Shown piece after piece: positions 35,330 to 43,403 of a stretch of 64,000 nt of DNA (its first letter is position 1; each line of letters begins with the position of its first letter). This DNA is from an uncultured Muribaculaceae bacterium (lineage in GTDB: Bacteria; Bacteroidota; Bacteroidia; Bacteroidales; Muribaculaceae): NCBI GenBank assembly GCA_910579675.1, contig CAJTUF010000005.1:62001-126000 (forward strand), written 5' to 3'. Both the position numbers and the translations under genes were made by a program. A model generated the notes under the pieces. It was not told the origin of the DNA, ran no database searches, and worked only from the letters and a program-made list of their open reading frames with translations.

Positions 35330-36631
35330 TTACTGGCGTATAAGCGGCACTCCACGGTAATAATCGGCCACTATGCCATTGATAATCCGCTGGATGCGCT
35401 TGCCCTCCATATCGGCCCGCGCGGTAGCAAGCCGCGCCGAAGCGGTATATAGGTCGATGGCCGATACAGCCCCGAGCTCAAACTTACGCTGAACGGCGTT
35501 GAACGCCACAGTCTCAGCTTCGAGGCGTGCACGGGCCGACACCAATTCGGTCTCGGCATTAGCCAGATCAAGAGCTGCTTCGGCATCCTCGCGGGCGGTG
35601 TCGTAGATAGCTTTTTCGAGAAGCACCTTGCGGCGTCGGAGCTCCACCGAGGCACGCTTCACGCGGTTGACGTTGGAGAGCCCTGTAAAGATAGGTATGG
35701 TAACCGAAAAGCCCACATACTGACCCATATTGTCGTGCCACTGGCGCGAGAAATCGGGGGCCACCACTTCTGCTCCCACCATGCGGTAGTAGGAGGTCGA
35801 TACTCCTGCACTGAGATATATGCGTGGCGAGAATGCACCACGCGCAGCGCGTAGCTGATAGCGCCCCTCGGTCACCGCCCATTGCGCCTGCGCCACCCGC
35901 GGATGCACAAAGGCCTCGTCGGCACCCGGTGCCGGAGCGGCCACACTATCCTCCTCAAGCTCCATCGGCTCGGCCGAGAGTGTCATTCCCATCTCGCTCC
36001 TGAGAGTAAGATAAGCCTTTGCCAGAAGGCTGCGCTGATTGGCCAGTTCATATTCGTCGGCGGCTACCATAGCTCTCATCTCGGCAGTATCGGCACCGCT
36101 GCGGGTGCCAAGTGTCTCGCCGCGCTGAGTCGCTGCCAGATTGCGCAGGTCACGCTCCAGCTGCTCCTCCATCTGGGTCACCATAGCCCGGCAATAAGAC
36201 ACATTGTAGAACGCTCTGATCACATTGAGCGAGATGATGTCGCGGCTCTCTGCGGCTGCGTCGGTGCGCTGCCGCTTTGCCGCTCGGGCGGCTTTGAGAT
36301 TATTGATGCTCACGAGACCATCGAAGAGCGGAAGGCTAATCTGAAGCCCAAACGACTGCGAGAGTGTCTTTTTATTATCGTAGGTATTGGTCTCCGGGTC
36401 AATATTGCGGCCGAAACTCATATTGCCCGAAGTGGCGAGCGACAGCGATGGCATAAGCGACGAAGCCGATATGCGTGCCTCAAGGCGCGCTTCCTCCATT
36501 TCGAGAGTTGCCACCACATTGGTGTGGGCATGTTCGCGGGCATATATCAGACACTCGTGGAGAGTCATGGCACCGGCCCGTGAGGCGAAACAGATGGCCG
36601 CTATGATGAATGTCCGGAGCGATATTCGCAT
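35330..36631 (-). CDS. TolC-family outer-membrane efflux protein
   Basis: 433 residues from ATG 36631, chosen because it begins a signal peptide (MRISLRTFIIAAICFASRAG); an ATG 57 bases earlier adds a hydrophilic extension and lies beyond the -7 box. TolC repeats: MTLHECLIYAREH at the start, long heptad-rich helices (LKAARAAKRQRTDAAAESRDIISLNVIRAFYN) and the second repeat FELGAVSAIDLYTASARLATARADMEG. First gene of the exporter unit; forms the outer-membrane duct. A TACCTTTG -7 box lies at 36682-36675. Confidence 0.92.
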   Translation of the reverse strand: MRISLRTFIIAAICFASRAGAMTLHECLIYAREHAHTNVVATLEMEEARLEARISASSLMPSLSLATSGNMSFGRNIDPETNTYDNKKTLSQSFGLQISLPLFDGLVSINNLKAARAAKRQRTDAAAESRDIISLNVIRAFYNVSYCRAMVTQMEEQLERDLRNLAATQRGETLGTRSGADTAEMRAMVAADEYELANQRSLLAKAYLTLRSEMGMTLSAEPMELEEDSVAAPAPGADEAFVHPRVAQAQWAVTEGRYQLRAARGAFSPRIYLSAGVSTSYYRMVGAEVVAPDFSRQWHDNMGQYVGFSVTIPIFTGLSNVNRVKRASVELRRRKVLLEKAIYDTAREDAEAALDLANAETELVSARARLEAETVAFNAVQRKFELGAVSAIDLYTASARLATARADMEGKRIQRIINGIVADYYRGVPLIRQ

Positions 36632-36674
36632 AATTCCAGTGATTGATGAGTGATGGTTAGCGTTGATTGTGATG

Positions 36675-36682
36675 CAAAGGTA
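36675..36682 (-). promoter_or_regulatory. Candidate -7 box of the tolC exporter operon
   Basis: TACCTTTG on the minus strand matches TAnnTTTG and sits 44 nt before the TolC start. No TTTG at the right distance upstream, which would fit activator-dependent control. Confidence 0.5.
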
Positions 36683-36792
36683 GGACATATGCCTTGCATG
36701 TCACGCCCCGGAGAGGCCAACCCAGATATGAGGCCTCCGTTTTGTCTAAAAATTAGACAGCGTGTAAAAAAAATCGACATTCACCCCATGAC

Positions 36793-36814
36793 CCGAGGGC
36801 TTGATCACCCTCGG
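36793..36814. promoter_or_regulatory. Inverted repeat in the divergent tolC/regulator region (candidate operator)
   Basis: CCGAGGG (36793-36799) and CCCTCGG (36808-36814) are exact complements with an 8-nt spacer CTTGATCA. The dyad lies 15 nt upstream of the regulator's -7 box and about 110 nt from that of tolC, a fitting place for binding of the Fis-type regulator. Inference from position. Confidence 0.4.
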
Positions 36815-36829
36815 CATATTATCTTTGCA

Positions 36830-36837
36830 TATCATTT
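36830..36837 (+). promoter_or_regulatory. Candidate -7 box of the response-regulator/kinase operon
   Basis: TATCTTTG matches TAnnTTTG. It is only 16 nt upstream of the ATG at 36854, so the leader would be about ten bases. Confidence 0.45.
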
Positions 36838-36853
36838 GACTCCATACCTGATT

Positions 36854-37438
36854 ATGAAACTCCTTATAGCCGACGACAACAGTGCCGTGCGCTCATCGCT
36901 CAAGCTCCTCCTTGCCGGAACTTTTGACCGGATAATCACCACGGCCGATCCGCGCCTCATCCCGGCCATGCTCGCAGAGGGAGATGTCGACGCGGTGCTA
37001 CTCGACATGAATTTTGACCCTGCCGGGGAGCTCGATGGCGCCGACGGGCTGTTTTGGCTCAGCCGGATCATGGAGATGGAGCCTCACCCGGCGGTGGTGG
37101 TGATCACAGCGTTTGGCGACGTCGCTCTCGCTGTTGAGGCCATGAAGATCGGTGCATCCGATTTCGTGACCAAGCCCTGGGACAACGACGACCTCAAGGC
37201 AAAGCTCCGGCGCGCCATAGCCGACAACAGGAAGCGCCGCGACGACCGCGATCTCCTCGCCGAGGCTCAGGAACTGCGCTCTGCTGCCGCAACGAAGAGC
37301 CGCATGACTCTCGACGAGCTCAAGGCTTCCCATATCAAAGAGGTGATCGACGATTGCGGCGGCAATCTTTCGCTTGCAGCCACTCGTCTGGGTATCAACA
37401 GGCAGACTCTCTACAATCAGCTCCGCAAGCAATCATGA
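36854..37438 (+). CDS. RegA/PrrA-like response regulator (receiver plus Fis-type HTH)
   Basis: 194 residues from ATG 36854 (MKLLIADDNSAVR); an earlier in-frame ATG at 36650 would run across both promoters. The receiver domain (1-115) has acidic pocket Asp7/Asp8, phosphoacceptor Asp51, Thr85 and Lys107 in FVTKPW. After a short linker (MTLDELKASHIKEVIDDCGG) comes a C-terminal Fis-type helix-turn-helix, LSLAATRLGINRQTLYNQLRK. There is no AAA+ domain, so it is not a sigma-54 activator of the NtrC kind; the layout matches RegA/PrrA/ActR. Its stop overlaps the kinase start (ATGA). It probably controls the divergent exporter. Confidence 0.9.
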   Translation: MKLLIADDNSAVRSSLKLLLAGTFDRIITTADPRLIPAMLAEGDVDAVLLDMNFDPAGELDGADGLFWLSRIMEMEPHPAVVVITAFGDVALAVEAMKIGASDFVTKPWDNDDLKAKLRRAIADNRKRRDDRDLLAEAQELRSAAATKSRMTLDELKASHIKEVIDDCGGNLSLAATRLGINRQTLYNQLRKQS

Positions 37439-38418
37439 TCCATTTCCGGCTCAACCTCTTTCTCGCCATCGCCGCAATCGCGGGCTGCTCGGCCTGCGCC
37501 GCATGGCAGTTCACAAAAGGTGGCTATGCCCCTGCCCTGCTGTGGCTCATAGGAGCCTTCTGCGCTGTATTATGGCTGCTACACACTGTAAGGATACCGG
37601 TCAATGCTCTCAGTTCATTCCTTAGCTCGCTCGAAGCACGCGACACCACTCTCAGGATGCCCCCGTCCGACGATCCCCAACTCACCCGCATGGCCGGCGA
37701 CATGAACCGCATAGCCGCCACATATGGCCGGGCTACTCACGATCTGGAGGTGCGCAAGCTCTACTACGACCGCATCCTGCGCGTCATAACCCACGAGATA
37801 CGCAATTCCATAGCCCCGGTGATAGCACTAAGCACCGAATTTGCCGATCATCCCGACCGCTACGGAAGCTCCGACACCGCCGAAGTCATGACCATGATCC
37901 GCGACCAGAGCCGCGACATCAAGCGCTTCCTCGATTCATACTATGAACTCACCCATCTGCCACGGCCCGAGAAAGCGCCTGTCGACGTTGGCGAGCTGCT
38001 GTTGCGCGTAAGGCGTCTGGCCGCATCCCACGCCAAGCAGATGGGCTTCGACCCGGGAGAGATCGCCCTGCGCGCCACCGCCGGGCTCGCGTTCGAGGCC
38101 GACTCGCCGCTGCTCGAACGCGCCCTGACCAATCTTATACGCAATGCCATTGAGGCCGTGGCCTCCGCTCCCGACCCGAAGATAGCGGTCACAGCCACAC
38201 GCTCCGGTGGCTATGTGGTGTTTCGCGTGGCCGACAATGGGCCCGGGCTGCCCGAGGTGGTGGCAGCCAATCTGTTTCAGCCATTCCTCACCACCAAAGA
38301 GGGCGGCAGCGGCATAGGACTATGCATATCGGCCCAGATAGCCCGACTCCACGGAGGCGACATAATCCATGAGCCCTCGGCCTCCGGCACCGTATTTGCC
38401 CTCTCCGTCAAAGCCTGA
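37435..38418 (+). CDS. Sensor histidine kinase
   Basis: 327 residues from ATG 37435, overlapping the regulator stop. Two membrane segments (about 5-24 and 32-52) with a loop of only a few residues between them, so there is no real periplasmic sensor domain; ligand sensing must be in the membrane or by a partner. Phospho-acceptor His120 in RVITHEIRNSIAPV; HATPase domain with N box NLIRNAIEA, G1 DNGPGLP, and G2 GGSGIGL. It should phosphorylate the co-translated regulator. Confidence 0.92.
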   Translation: MIHFRLNLFLAIAAIAGCSACAAWQFTKGGYAPALLWLIGAFCAVLWLLHTVRIPVNALSSFLSSLEARDTTLRMPPSDDPQLTRMAGDMNRIAATYGRATHDLEVRKLYYDRILRVITHEIRNSIAPVIALSTEFADHPDRYGSSDTAEVMTMIRDQSRDIKRFLDSYYELTHLPRPEKAPVDVGELLLRVRRLAASHAKQMGFDPGEIALRATAGLAFEADSPLLERALTNLIRNAIEAVASAPDPKIAVTATRSGGYVVFRVADNGPGLPEVVAANLFQPFLTTKEGGSGIGLCISAQIARLHGGDIIHEPSASGTVFALSVKA

Positions 38419-38424
38419 CGGCTT

Positions 38425-38697
38425 GCAACGAGCGTTGCCTCCGCTCAATTGGCGGCCACCACGGCGACTGTCTCTCGGCGCGTTAGCGCGCGTAGCCGCC
38501 GCAGAGTGGGGTTTACTGGATTGGGGGAAAAGGCTCAGCGTCAGCCGAGCTCCTTGAGCGGCGTAGGTCGTCGCTGTGGGGAGCTCGGCTGACGCTGAGC
38601 CATTTGAATGGATGGTCGCTTCTATACTCGGGCTGGGGCGGCTACGCGCCGGGTTGGGCGTCGTGGCCGCGATCGCCGCCGCTGAGCGATAATCAGC
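38425..38697. repeat. Palindrome-rich convergent intergenic region
   Basis: The 274 bases between the kinase stop and guaB stop hold no gene but several inverted repeats: GCAACG/CGTTGC (38425-38438), GCGCG/CGCGC (38478-38491), a perfect 22-bp pair 38532-38553 with 38580-38601 around a 26-nt loop, and GCTGA/TCAGC (38681-38697), which includes the guaB stop. The large pair reads GGCTCAGCGTC... on the left arm. No U-run follows it, so it is not a canonical terminator. Confidence 0.8.
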
Positions 38698-40171
38698 GCG
38701 ACGAAGCCGAGTAGTTGGGTGCTTCGGAGGTGATGGCCACATCGTGGGGATGGCTCTCGGCCACACCTGCATTGGTGATGCGGGTAAACTTGGCGTTGTG
38801 GAGAGCGTCGATGTTTTTGGCGCCGCAGTAGCCCATGCCGGCACGCAGGCCGCCGAGCATCTGATAGGTCACCTCATAGAGCGAGCCCTTGAAAGGCACG
38901 CGGGCCGCGATGCCTTCGGGCACAAGCTTCTTGGCGTCGGTCTCATTGCCCTGGAAGTAGCGGTCTTTCGAGCCCTTTTCCATAGCTTCGAGCGAACCCA
39001 TGCCTCGATATGATTTGTATTTACGTCCGTTGTAGATGATGGTGTCGCCGGGGCTCTCTTCCACTCCTGCGAGCATGCCGCCGAGCATCACGGCATTGCC
39101 GCCGGCTGCGAGAGCCTTGACGATATCGCCCGAGTAGCGTATGCCACCATCGGCAATGAGGGGCACATCGGTGTCGGCAAGGGCCTTGGCCACATCATAG
39201 ACAGCCGAGAGCTGGGGCACACCCACACCGGCAATGACGCGGGTGGTGCAGATCGAGCCGGGGCCTATGCCCACCTTCACGCCGTCGGCGCCATTTTCAA
39301 CAAGGTAGCGGGCGGCTTCGCCGGTGGCTATATTGCCCACCACAACGTCGATCTGGGGATACTTCTCTTTTACAGCACGGAGCACTCCGATCACACCGCG
39401 CGAATGGCCGTGGGCGGTGTCGATCACAATGGCATCCACACCAGCCTCAACGAGAGCATCAACGCGGTCCATCGAGTCGGGGGTGACTCCCACACCGGCA
39501 GCCACGCGCAGACGTCCGAGCGAGTCCTTGCAGGCATTGGGCTTATCCTTGGCCTTGGTGATATCCTTATAGGTCACGAGGCCCACCAGACGGCCATCGC
39601 TGTCGACCACAGGGAGCTTCTCGATCTTATGCTGCTGGAGGATGCGGGCGGCCTCCTCAAGATTGGTCGACTGATTGGTAGTGATGATGTTTTCCGATGT
39701 CATGACCTCGTCGATCTTGCGCGAGAGATCCTGCTCGAAGCGGAGGTCGCGGTTGGTCACGATACCCACCAGATGGCGGTCGTCGTCGACCACGGGAATA
39801 CCACCTATATGATATTCTTCCATCATAGCGAGCGCATCGGCCACGGTGGAGCCGCGCTTGATGGTGACAGGGTCGTAGATCATGCCGTTTTCGGCGCGCT
39901 TCACGGCGTGGACCTGACGTGCCTGCTCGGCTATGGGCATATTCTTGTGGATTACGCCTATGCCGCCTTCGCGGGCTATGGCGATGGCCAGACGGGCCTC
40001 GGTGACGGTGTCCATGGCGGCCGACACGAGAGGCACGTTAAGGGTGATGCGGCGTGAGAAACGGGAGCGGAGGTCTACTTCGCGGGGAAGCACTTCGGAG
40101 TAGGCCGGAATGAGGAGGACGTCGTCGAAAGTAAGACCGTCCATCTTGACTCTATCTGCAATAAATGACAT
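38693..40171 (-). CDS. guaB: Inosine-5'-monophosphate dehydrogenase
   Basis: 492 residues from ATG 40171 (MSFIADRVKMDGLTFDDVLL), the conserved family start; an earlier in-frame ATG at 40270 lies upstream of the likely -7 box. It oxidises IMP to XMP with NAD+, the committed step to GMP. Barrel halves are separated by two CBS domains (about 95-215: PVTIKRGSTVADALAMM, IEKLPVVDSDGRLVGLVTYKDI). The catalytic Cys is in GPGSICTTRVIAG, the flap has YRGMGSLEAM. A TATCTTTG -7 box is on the minus strand at 40212-40205. Confidence 0.97.
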   Translation of the reverse strand: MSFIADRVKMDGLTFDDVLLIPAYSEVLPREVDLRSRFSRRITLNVPLVSAAMDTVTEARLAIAIAREGGIGVIHKNMPIAEQARQVHAVKRAENGMIYDPVTIKRGSTVADALAMMEEYHIGGIPVVDDDRHLVGIVTNRDLRFEQDLSRKIDEVMTSENIITTNQSTNLEEAARILQQHKIEKLPVVDSDGRLVGLVTYKDITKAKDKPNACKDSLGRLRVAAGVGVTPDSMDRVDALVEAGVDAIVIDTAHGHSRGVIGVLRAVKEKYPQIDVVVGNIATGEAARYLVENGADGVKVGIGPGSICTTRVIAGVGVPQLSAVYDVAKALADTDVPLIADGGIRYSGDIVKALAAGGNAVMLGGMLAGVEESPGDTIIYNGRKYKSYRGMGSLEAMEKGSKDRYFQGNETDAKKLVPEGIAARVPFKGSLYEVTYQMLGGLRAGMGYCGAKNIDALHNAKFTRITNAGVAESHPHDVAITSEAPNYSASSR

Positions 40172-40204
40172 CGGTATGCGGTGATGATGGTTTATTATTG
40201 CGTG

Positions 40205-40212
40205 CAAAGATA
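40205..40212 (-). promoter_or_regulatory. Candidate -7 box of guaB
   Basis: TATCTTTG on the minus strand, 33 nt before the guaB ATG, preceded by a nine-base A-run. No clear -33 element. Confidence 0.45.
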
Positions 40213-40252
40213 CGCTTTTTTTTTCATTCTTGGATAAATATTCCGCTCCATC

Positions 40253-40284
40253 GTTGGTTTTTTCGGCCAATGAAAGTAATTTTG
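40253..40284 (+). promoter_or_regulatory. Promoter of the plsC-pepT-miaA genes
   Basis: GTTG (40253-40256, three of four bases of the -33 box), 20 nt, TAATTTTG (40277-40284). The expected leader is about 22 nt to the plsC ATG at 40314. Confidence 0.55.
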
Positions 40285-40313
40285 TGTCATATTAGCCCCA
40301 ATATACCCTTGCC

Positions 40314-41039
40314 ATGATTTACCTCTACCGAATCTACCAGTGTATTATTATGGTGCCCCTCATCATAGTGGCCACCATAATCACCGCGCTCCTCACTATT
40401 ATAGGCTCCCTCCTCGGGGGTGGCAAATGGTGGGGCTACTATCCCGAGATCCTTTGGAGCCGCATCTTTTGCTGGCTCGCATTTGTAAAGGTAAAGGTAA
40501 GCGGACGTGAAAACATCGACCCCTCGACGAGCTATGTGTTTGTGTGCAATCACCAGGGAGCATATGATATATTTGCCATATACGGCTACCTGGGCCACAA
40601 CTTCCGCTGGATGATGAAGGCCTCGCTGCGCAAGATCCCATTTGTGGGCCTCGCGTGCGAGTGTGCCCGGCAGATATATGTCGACAAGTCGAGCCCCTCG
40701 GCCCTGCGCCGCACCATGGAGCGCGCCGAGAATCAGCTAAGGGGCGGCATGTCGCTCGTGGTGTTTCCCGAGGGTGCCCGCACCCCCGACGGTCGCATGC
40801 ACCGCTTCCGCCGCGGTGCATTCCTGCTGGCCGATGAGTTTAAGCTCCCGGTGGTGCCTGTCACCATCGACGGATCGTTCAGCGTCATGCCACGCGCCGC
40901 GCGCCTGCCACTTCCCGGCACCATCCGCATAACCATCCACAAGCCAATCACCCCTCCGAAGGGAGGCTACGACATGGAGCGCCTCATGGAGCGCAGCGCC
41001 TCGGAGATAGCCTCGGCCCTTCCTCCTCTGGCCCGCTGA
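40314..41039 (+). CDS. plsC: 1-acyl-sn-glycerol-3-phosphate acyltransferase
   Basis: 241 residues. An N-terminal membrane segment (IIMVPLIIVATIITALLTII) is followed by the acyltransferase motif I NHQGAYD (His80, Asp85), motif III VVFPEGAR and motif IV-like VVPVTIDGS. It acylates lysophosphatidic acid to phosphatidic acid at the inner membrane. It leads a three-gene series with pepT and miaA; the gap to pepT is 59 nt, so co-transcription is likely but not certain. Confidence 0.93.
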   Translation: MIYLYRIYQCIIMVPLIIVATIITALLTIIGSLLGGGKWWGYYPEILWSRIFCWLAFVKVKVSGRENIDPSTSYVFVCNHQGAYDIFAIYGYLGHNFRWMMKASLRKIPFVGLACECARQIYVDKSSPSALRRTMERAENQLRGGMSLVVFPEGARTPDGRMHRFRRGAFLLADEFKLPVVPVTIDGSFSVMPRAARLPLPGTIRITIHKPITPPKGGYDMERLMERSASEIASALPPLAR

Positions 41040-41098
41040 TGCCAACGATAATTCAACCTGACTATTAACGCTTTCACCCAAGATATCCCCAACCACTC

Positions 41099-42340
41099 AT
41101 GCATACCGACGACGTAGTTGACCGCTTCCTGCAATATGTGAAGTTTGACACCCAGAGCGACGAGCTGACCAATCTCACCCCCTCAACACCCGGCCAGATG
41201 GTGTTTGCCCGCCATCTGCGCGAAGAGCTTGAGGCTATAGGCCTCTGCGATATTTCGCTCGACGACAACGGCTATCTCATGGCCACACTCCCCGCAAGCC
41301 CAGGCGCTCCCGCCGACCTCCCCACCGTAGGCTTCATAGCCCACCTCGACACGAGCCCCGACATGAGCGGACGACATGTGTCGCCCCGCATCGTCGAAAA
41401 CTACGACGGTGGCGACATTGTGCTCGGCGATCCTGCAAATGGAGTCGTTCTGCGTCCCTCTGAATTTCCCGAACTCCTCAACTACAAGGGTCAAGCCCTT
41501 ATAGTGACCGACGGCACCACCCTCCTCGGAGCCGACGACAAGGCCGGCATTGCCGAGATCATATCGGCTGTGGTGTATCTCCAGAAACACCCCGAGATAG
41601 TCCACGGACCCATCCGCATAGCCTTCAATCCCGACGAGGAGATCGGCCAGGGAGCCCACAAATTCGACGTGGAGCGTTTCGGCGCCGACTGGGCCTACAC
41701 CATGGACGGCGGCGAAATCGGCGAGCTCGAATATGAAAACTTCAACGCCGCAGTGGCACGGGTAACCTTCAAGGGCCGCAACGTCCATCCCGGATATGCC
41801 AAGCACAAGATGGTCAACTCCATCCGCATCGCCAACCAGTTTATAATCATGCTCCCCCGCTGGGAGACCCCCGAACACACCGAAGGCTACGAAGGATTCT
41901 ACCACCTCACCTCGATCGAGGGCTCGGTGGAGCAGACCGTCCTCACCTATATCATCCGCGACCACGACCGCGACCGCTTCGAGCGCCGCAAGAAAGAGCT
42001 TGAGCACCTCACCCGCAAGATCAACAACGAATTTCCGGGCGTGGCCTCGATCGAGATCAAAGACCAGTATTTCAACATGCGCGAGAAGATCGAGCCTGTG
42101 ATGCACATCATCGACATAGCCCAGGAGGCCATGAGGCTGGCCGATGTCGAGCCTAAAGTGGTGCCTATCCGCGGCGGCACCGACGGCGCACAGCTCTCGT
42201 TCAAGGGCCTCCCCTGCCCCAACATCTTCGCTGGCGGCCTCAACTTCCATGGCCGCTACGAGTTCGTTCCTATCGAGTCGATGAAAAAGGCTGTGGCCGT
42301 AATCGTCGAGATAGCACGTCTCGCCGCCCGCAAGCAATGA
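41099..42340 (+). CDS. pepT: Peptidase T (tripeptide aminopeptidase)
   Basis: 413 residues, the normal length for M20B tripeptidases. Cytoplasmic dinuclear zinc enzyme releasing the N-terminal residue of tripeptides. Motifs: FIAHLDTSPDMSG with the first metal His and catalytic Asp, LLGADDKAGIAEI, NPDEEIGQGAHKFD with the catalytic Glu pair, and C-terminal IRGGTDGAQLSFKGLPCPNIFAGGLNFHGRYE. The dimerisation lid has NVHPGYAK. Its TGA overlaps the miaA ATG. Confidence 0.96.
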   Translation: MHTDDVVDRFLQYVKFDTQSDELTNLTPSTPGQMVFARHLREELEAIGLCDISLDDNGYLMATLPASPGAPADLPTVGFIAHLDTSPDMSGRHVSPRIVENYDGGDIVLGDPANGVVLRPSEFPELLNYKGQALIVTDGTTLLGADDKAGIAEIISAVVYLQKHPEIVHGPIRIAFNPDEEIGQGAHKFDVERFGADWAYTMDGGEIGELEYENFNAAVARVTFKGRNVHPGYAKHKMVNSIRIANQFIIMLPRWETPEHTEGYEGFYHLTSIEGSVEQTVLTYIIRDHDRDRFERRKKELEHLTRKINNEFPGVASIEIKDQYFNMREKIEPVMHIIDIAQEAMRLADVEPKVVPIRGGTDGAQLSFKGLPCPNIFAGGLNFHGRYEFVPIESMKKAVAVIVEIARLAARKQ

Positions 42341-43251
42341 CCCCGCGCCACAAGCCTCTCCTCATTGTCGTGACAGGCCCTACCGCCTCGGGCAAAAGCG
42401 CCCTGGCGGTCGACCTCGCCCTGACCCTCGGATGCGACATCATCTCGGCCGACTCACGTCAGATCTACCGTGGCATACCGATAGCGACAGCTGCCCCCAC
42501 CCGGGAGCAGCTGTCGGCTGTCAGGCACCATCTTGTCGGCATCCTACCGCTCGACGCCTACTACTCCGCATCACTCTTTGCCGATCAGGCATCGGCCCTC
42601 CTCCCACGCCTATTTGCCTCCGGAGGCAACCGCGCCATAGTGTGTGGCGGTTCAATGATGTATATCGACGCCCTCACCGAGGGGCTCGACGACCTCCCTA
42701 CAGTGTCCGACGAGGTGCGGAGCTCTGTGCTACGCCTCTACAACGCAGGGGGCCTGGAAGCCATACGCTCGGAACTCGCCACCCTCGACCCCGCCTACAT
42801 GGAGCGGGTCGACCTTTCAAATCCTCGACGCATCATCCACGCCATAGAGATAAGCCTCATGGCCGGCAGGCCATATTCTGAACTGATCGGACGCAAGGCC
42901 GCCGTGGAGCGCCCCTACGACATAGTGCGCATGGCGATCGGGTGGTCCCGGGAGCAGCTTTTCGGCCGCATCGCCGCCCGCACCTCGGCCATGATGGCCG
43001 AGGGACTACTCGACGAAGCGCGCTCAGTGATGCACTTGCGCCACCTCAACGCTCTCAATACAGTAGGCATCAAAGAAGCGCTCGCCTGTCTCGACGGACT
43101 CATGTCCCCCTCCGAGGCCGAAGCCAAGTTAGCCCGCAACACCCGCGTCTATGCCAAGAAGCAACTCACATGGATGCGCCGCTACCCCGACCTCTATCTG
43201 CTCGACCCCACCGCTCCCCTCCTCCCTCAGGCCCTCCCCCTCACTCTATAA
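42337..43251 (+). CDS. miaA: tRNA dimethylallyltransferase
   Basis: 304 residues. It adds the isopentenyl group to A37 of tRNAs reading UNN codons. P-loop GPTASGKS near residue 14, conserved SADSRQIYRGIPIATAAP, SALVFADQA-type helix and RNTRVYAKKQLTWMRR at the C-terminus, which is the hallmark of MiaA. It starts by ATGA overlap with pepT. Many Bacteroidetes carry two miaA copies; only one is visible here. Confidence 0.95.
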   Translation: MTPRHKPLLIVVTGPTASGKSALAVDLALTLGCDIISADSRQIYRGIPIATAAPTREQLSAVRHHLVGILPLDAYYSASLFADQASALLPRLFASGGNRAIVCGGSMMYIDALTEGLDDLPTVSDEVRSSVLRLYNAGGLEAIRSELATLDPAYMERVDLSNPRRIIHAIEISLMAGRPYSELIGRKAAVERPYDIVRMAIGWSREQLFGRIAARTSAMMAEGLLDEARSVMHLRHLNALNTVGIKEALACLDGLMSPSEAEAKLARNTRVYAKKQLTWMRRYPDLYLLDPTAPLLPQALPLTL

Positions 43252-43369
43252 TCATTTATAATTTAGAGTGGGATTGCCTCGTTGTCGGATATGAAAAATT
43301 CGTCGGGCGTTTTCATATTCAAAATGCGGATAATGCAGCAAAATTGTCGATAGAAATATCTCCTTTGCA

Positions 43370-43394
43370 AAACTGCAACGGCCTGTTGCAGTTT
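43370..43394. repeat. Palindromic repeat, copy A (just downstream of the DUF1016 stop)
   Basis: Arms AAACTGCAAC (43370-43379) and GTTGCAGTTT (43385-43394) around GGCCT. The same element as the two copies inside the DUF1016 gene, but outside its frame, 10 bases past the stop on the minus strand. Confidence 0.8.
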
Positions 43395-43403
43395 CTGTGT
43401 TGT

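Noticed and set aside
38419..38692. Possible short coding gene between the kinase and guaB
   Set aside because: Frames there are short, run through perfect palindromes and give low-complexity products.
41183..42337. 384-codon minus-strand frame across pepT
   Set aside because: Antisense to a textbook peptidase T; composition typical of reverse reading of GC-rich codons.
43252..43403. Possible short gene between miaA and the DUF1016 gene
   Set aside because: No start with a meaningful frame; only a palindrome copy stands out.
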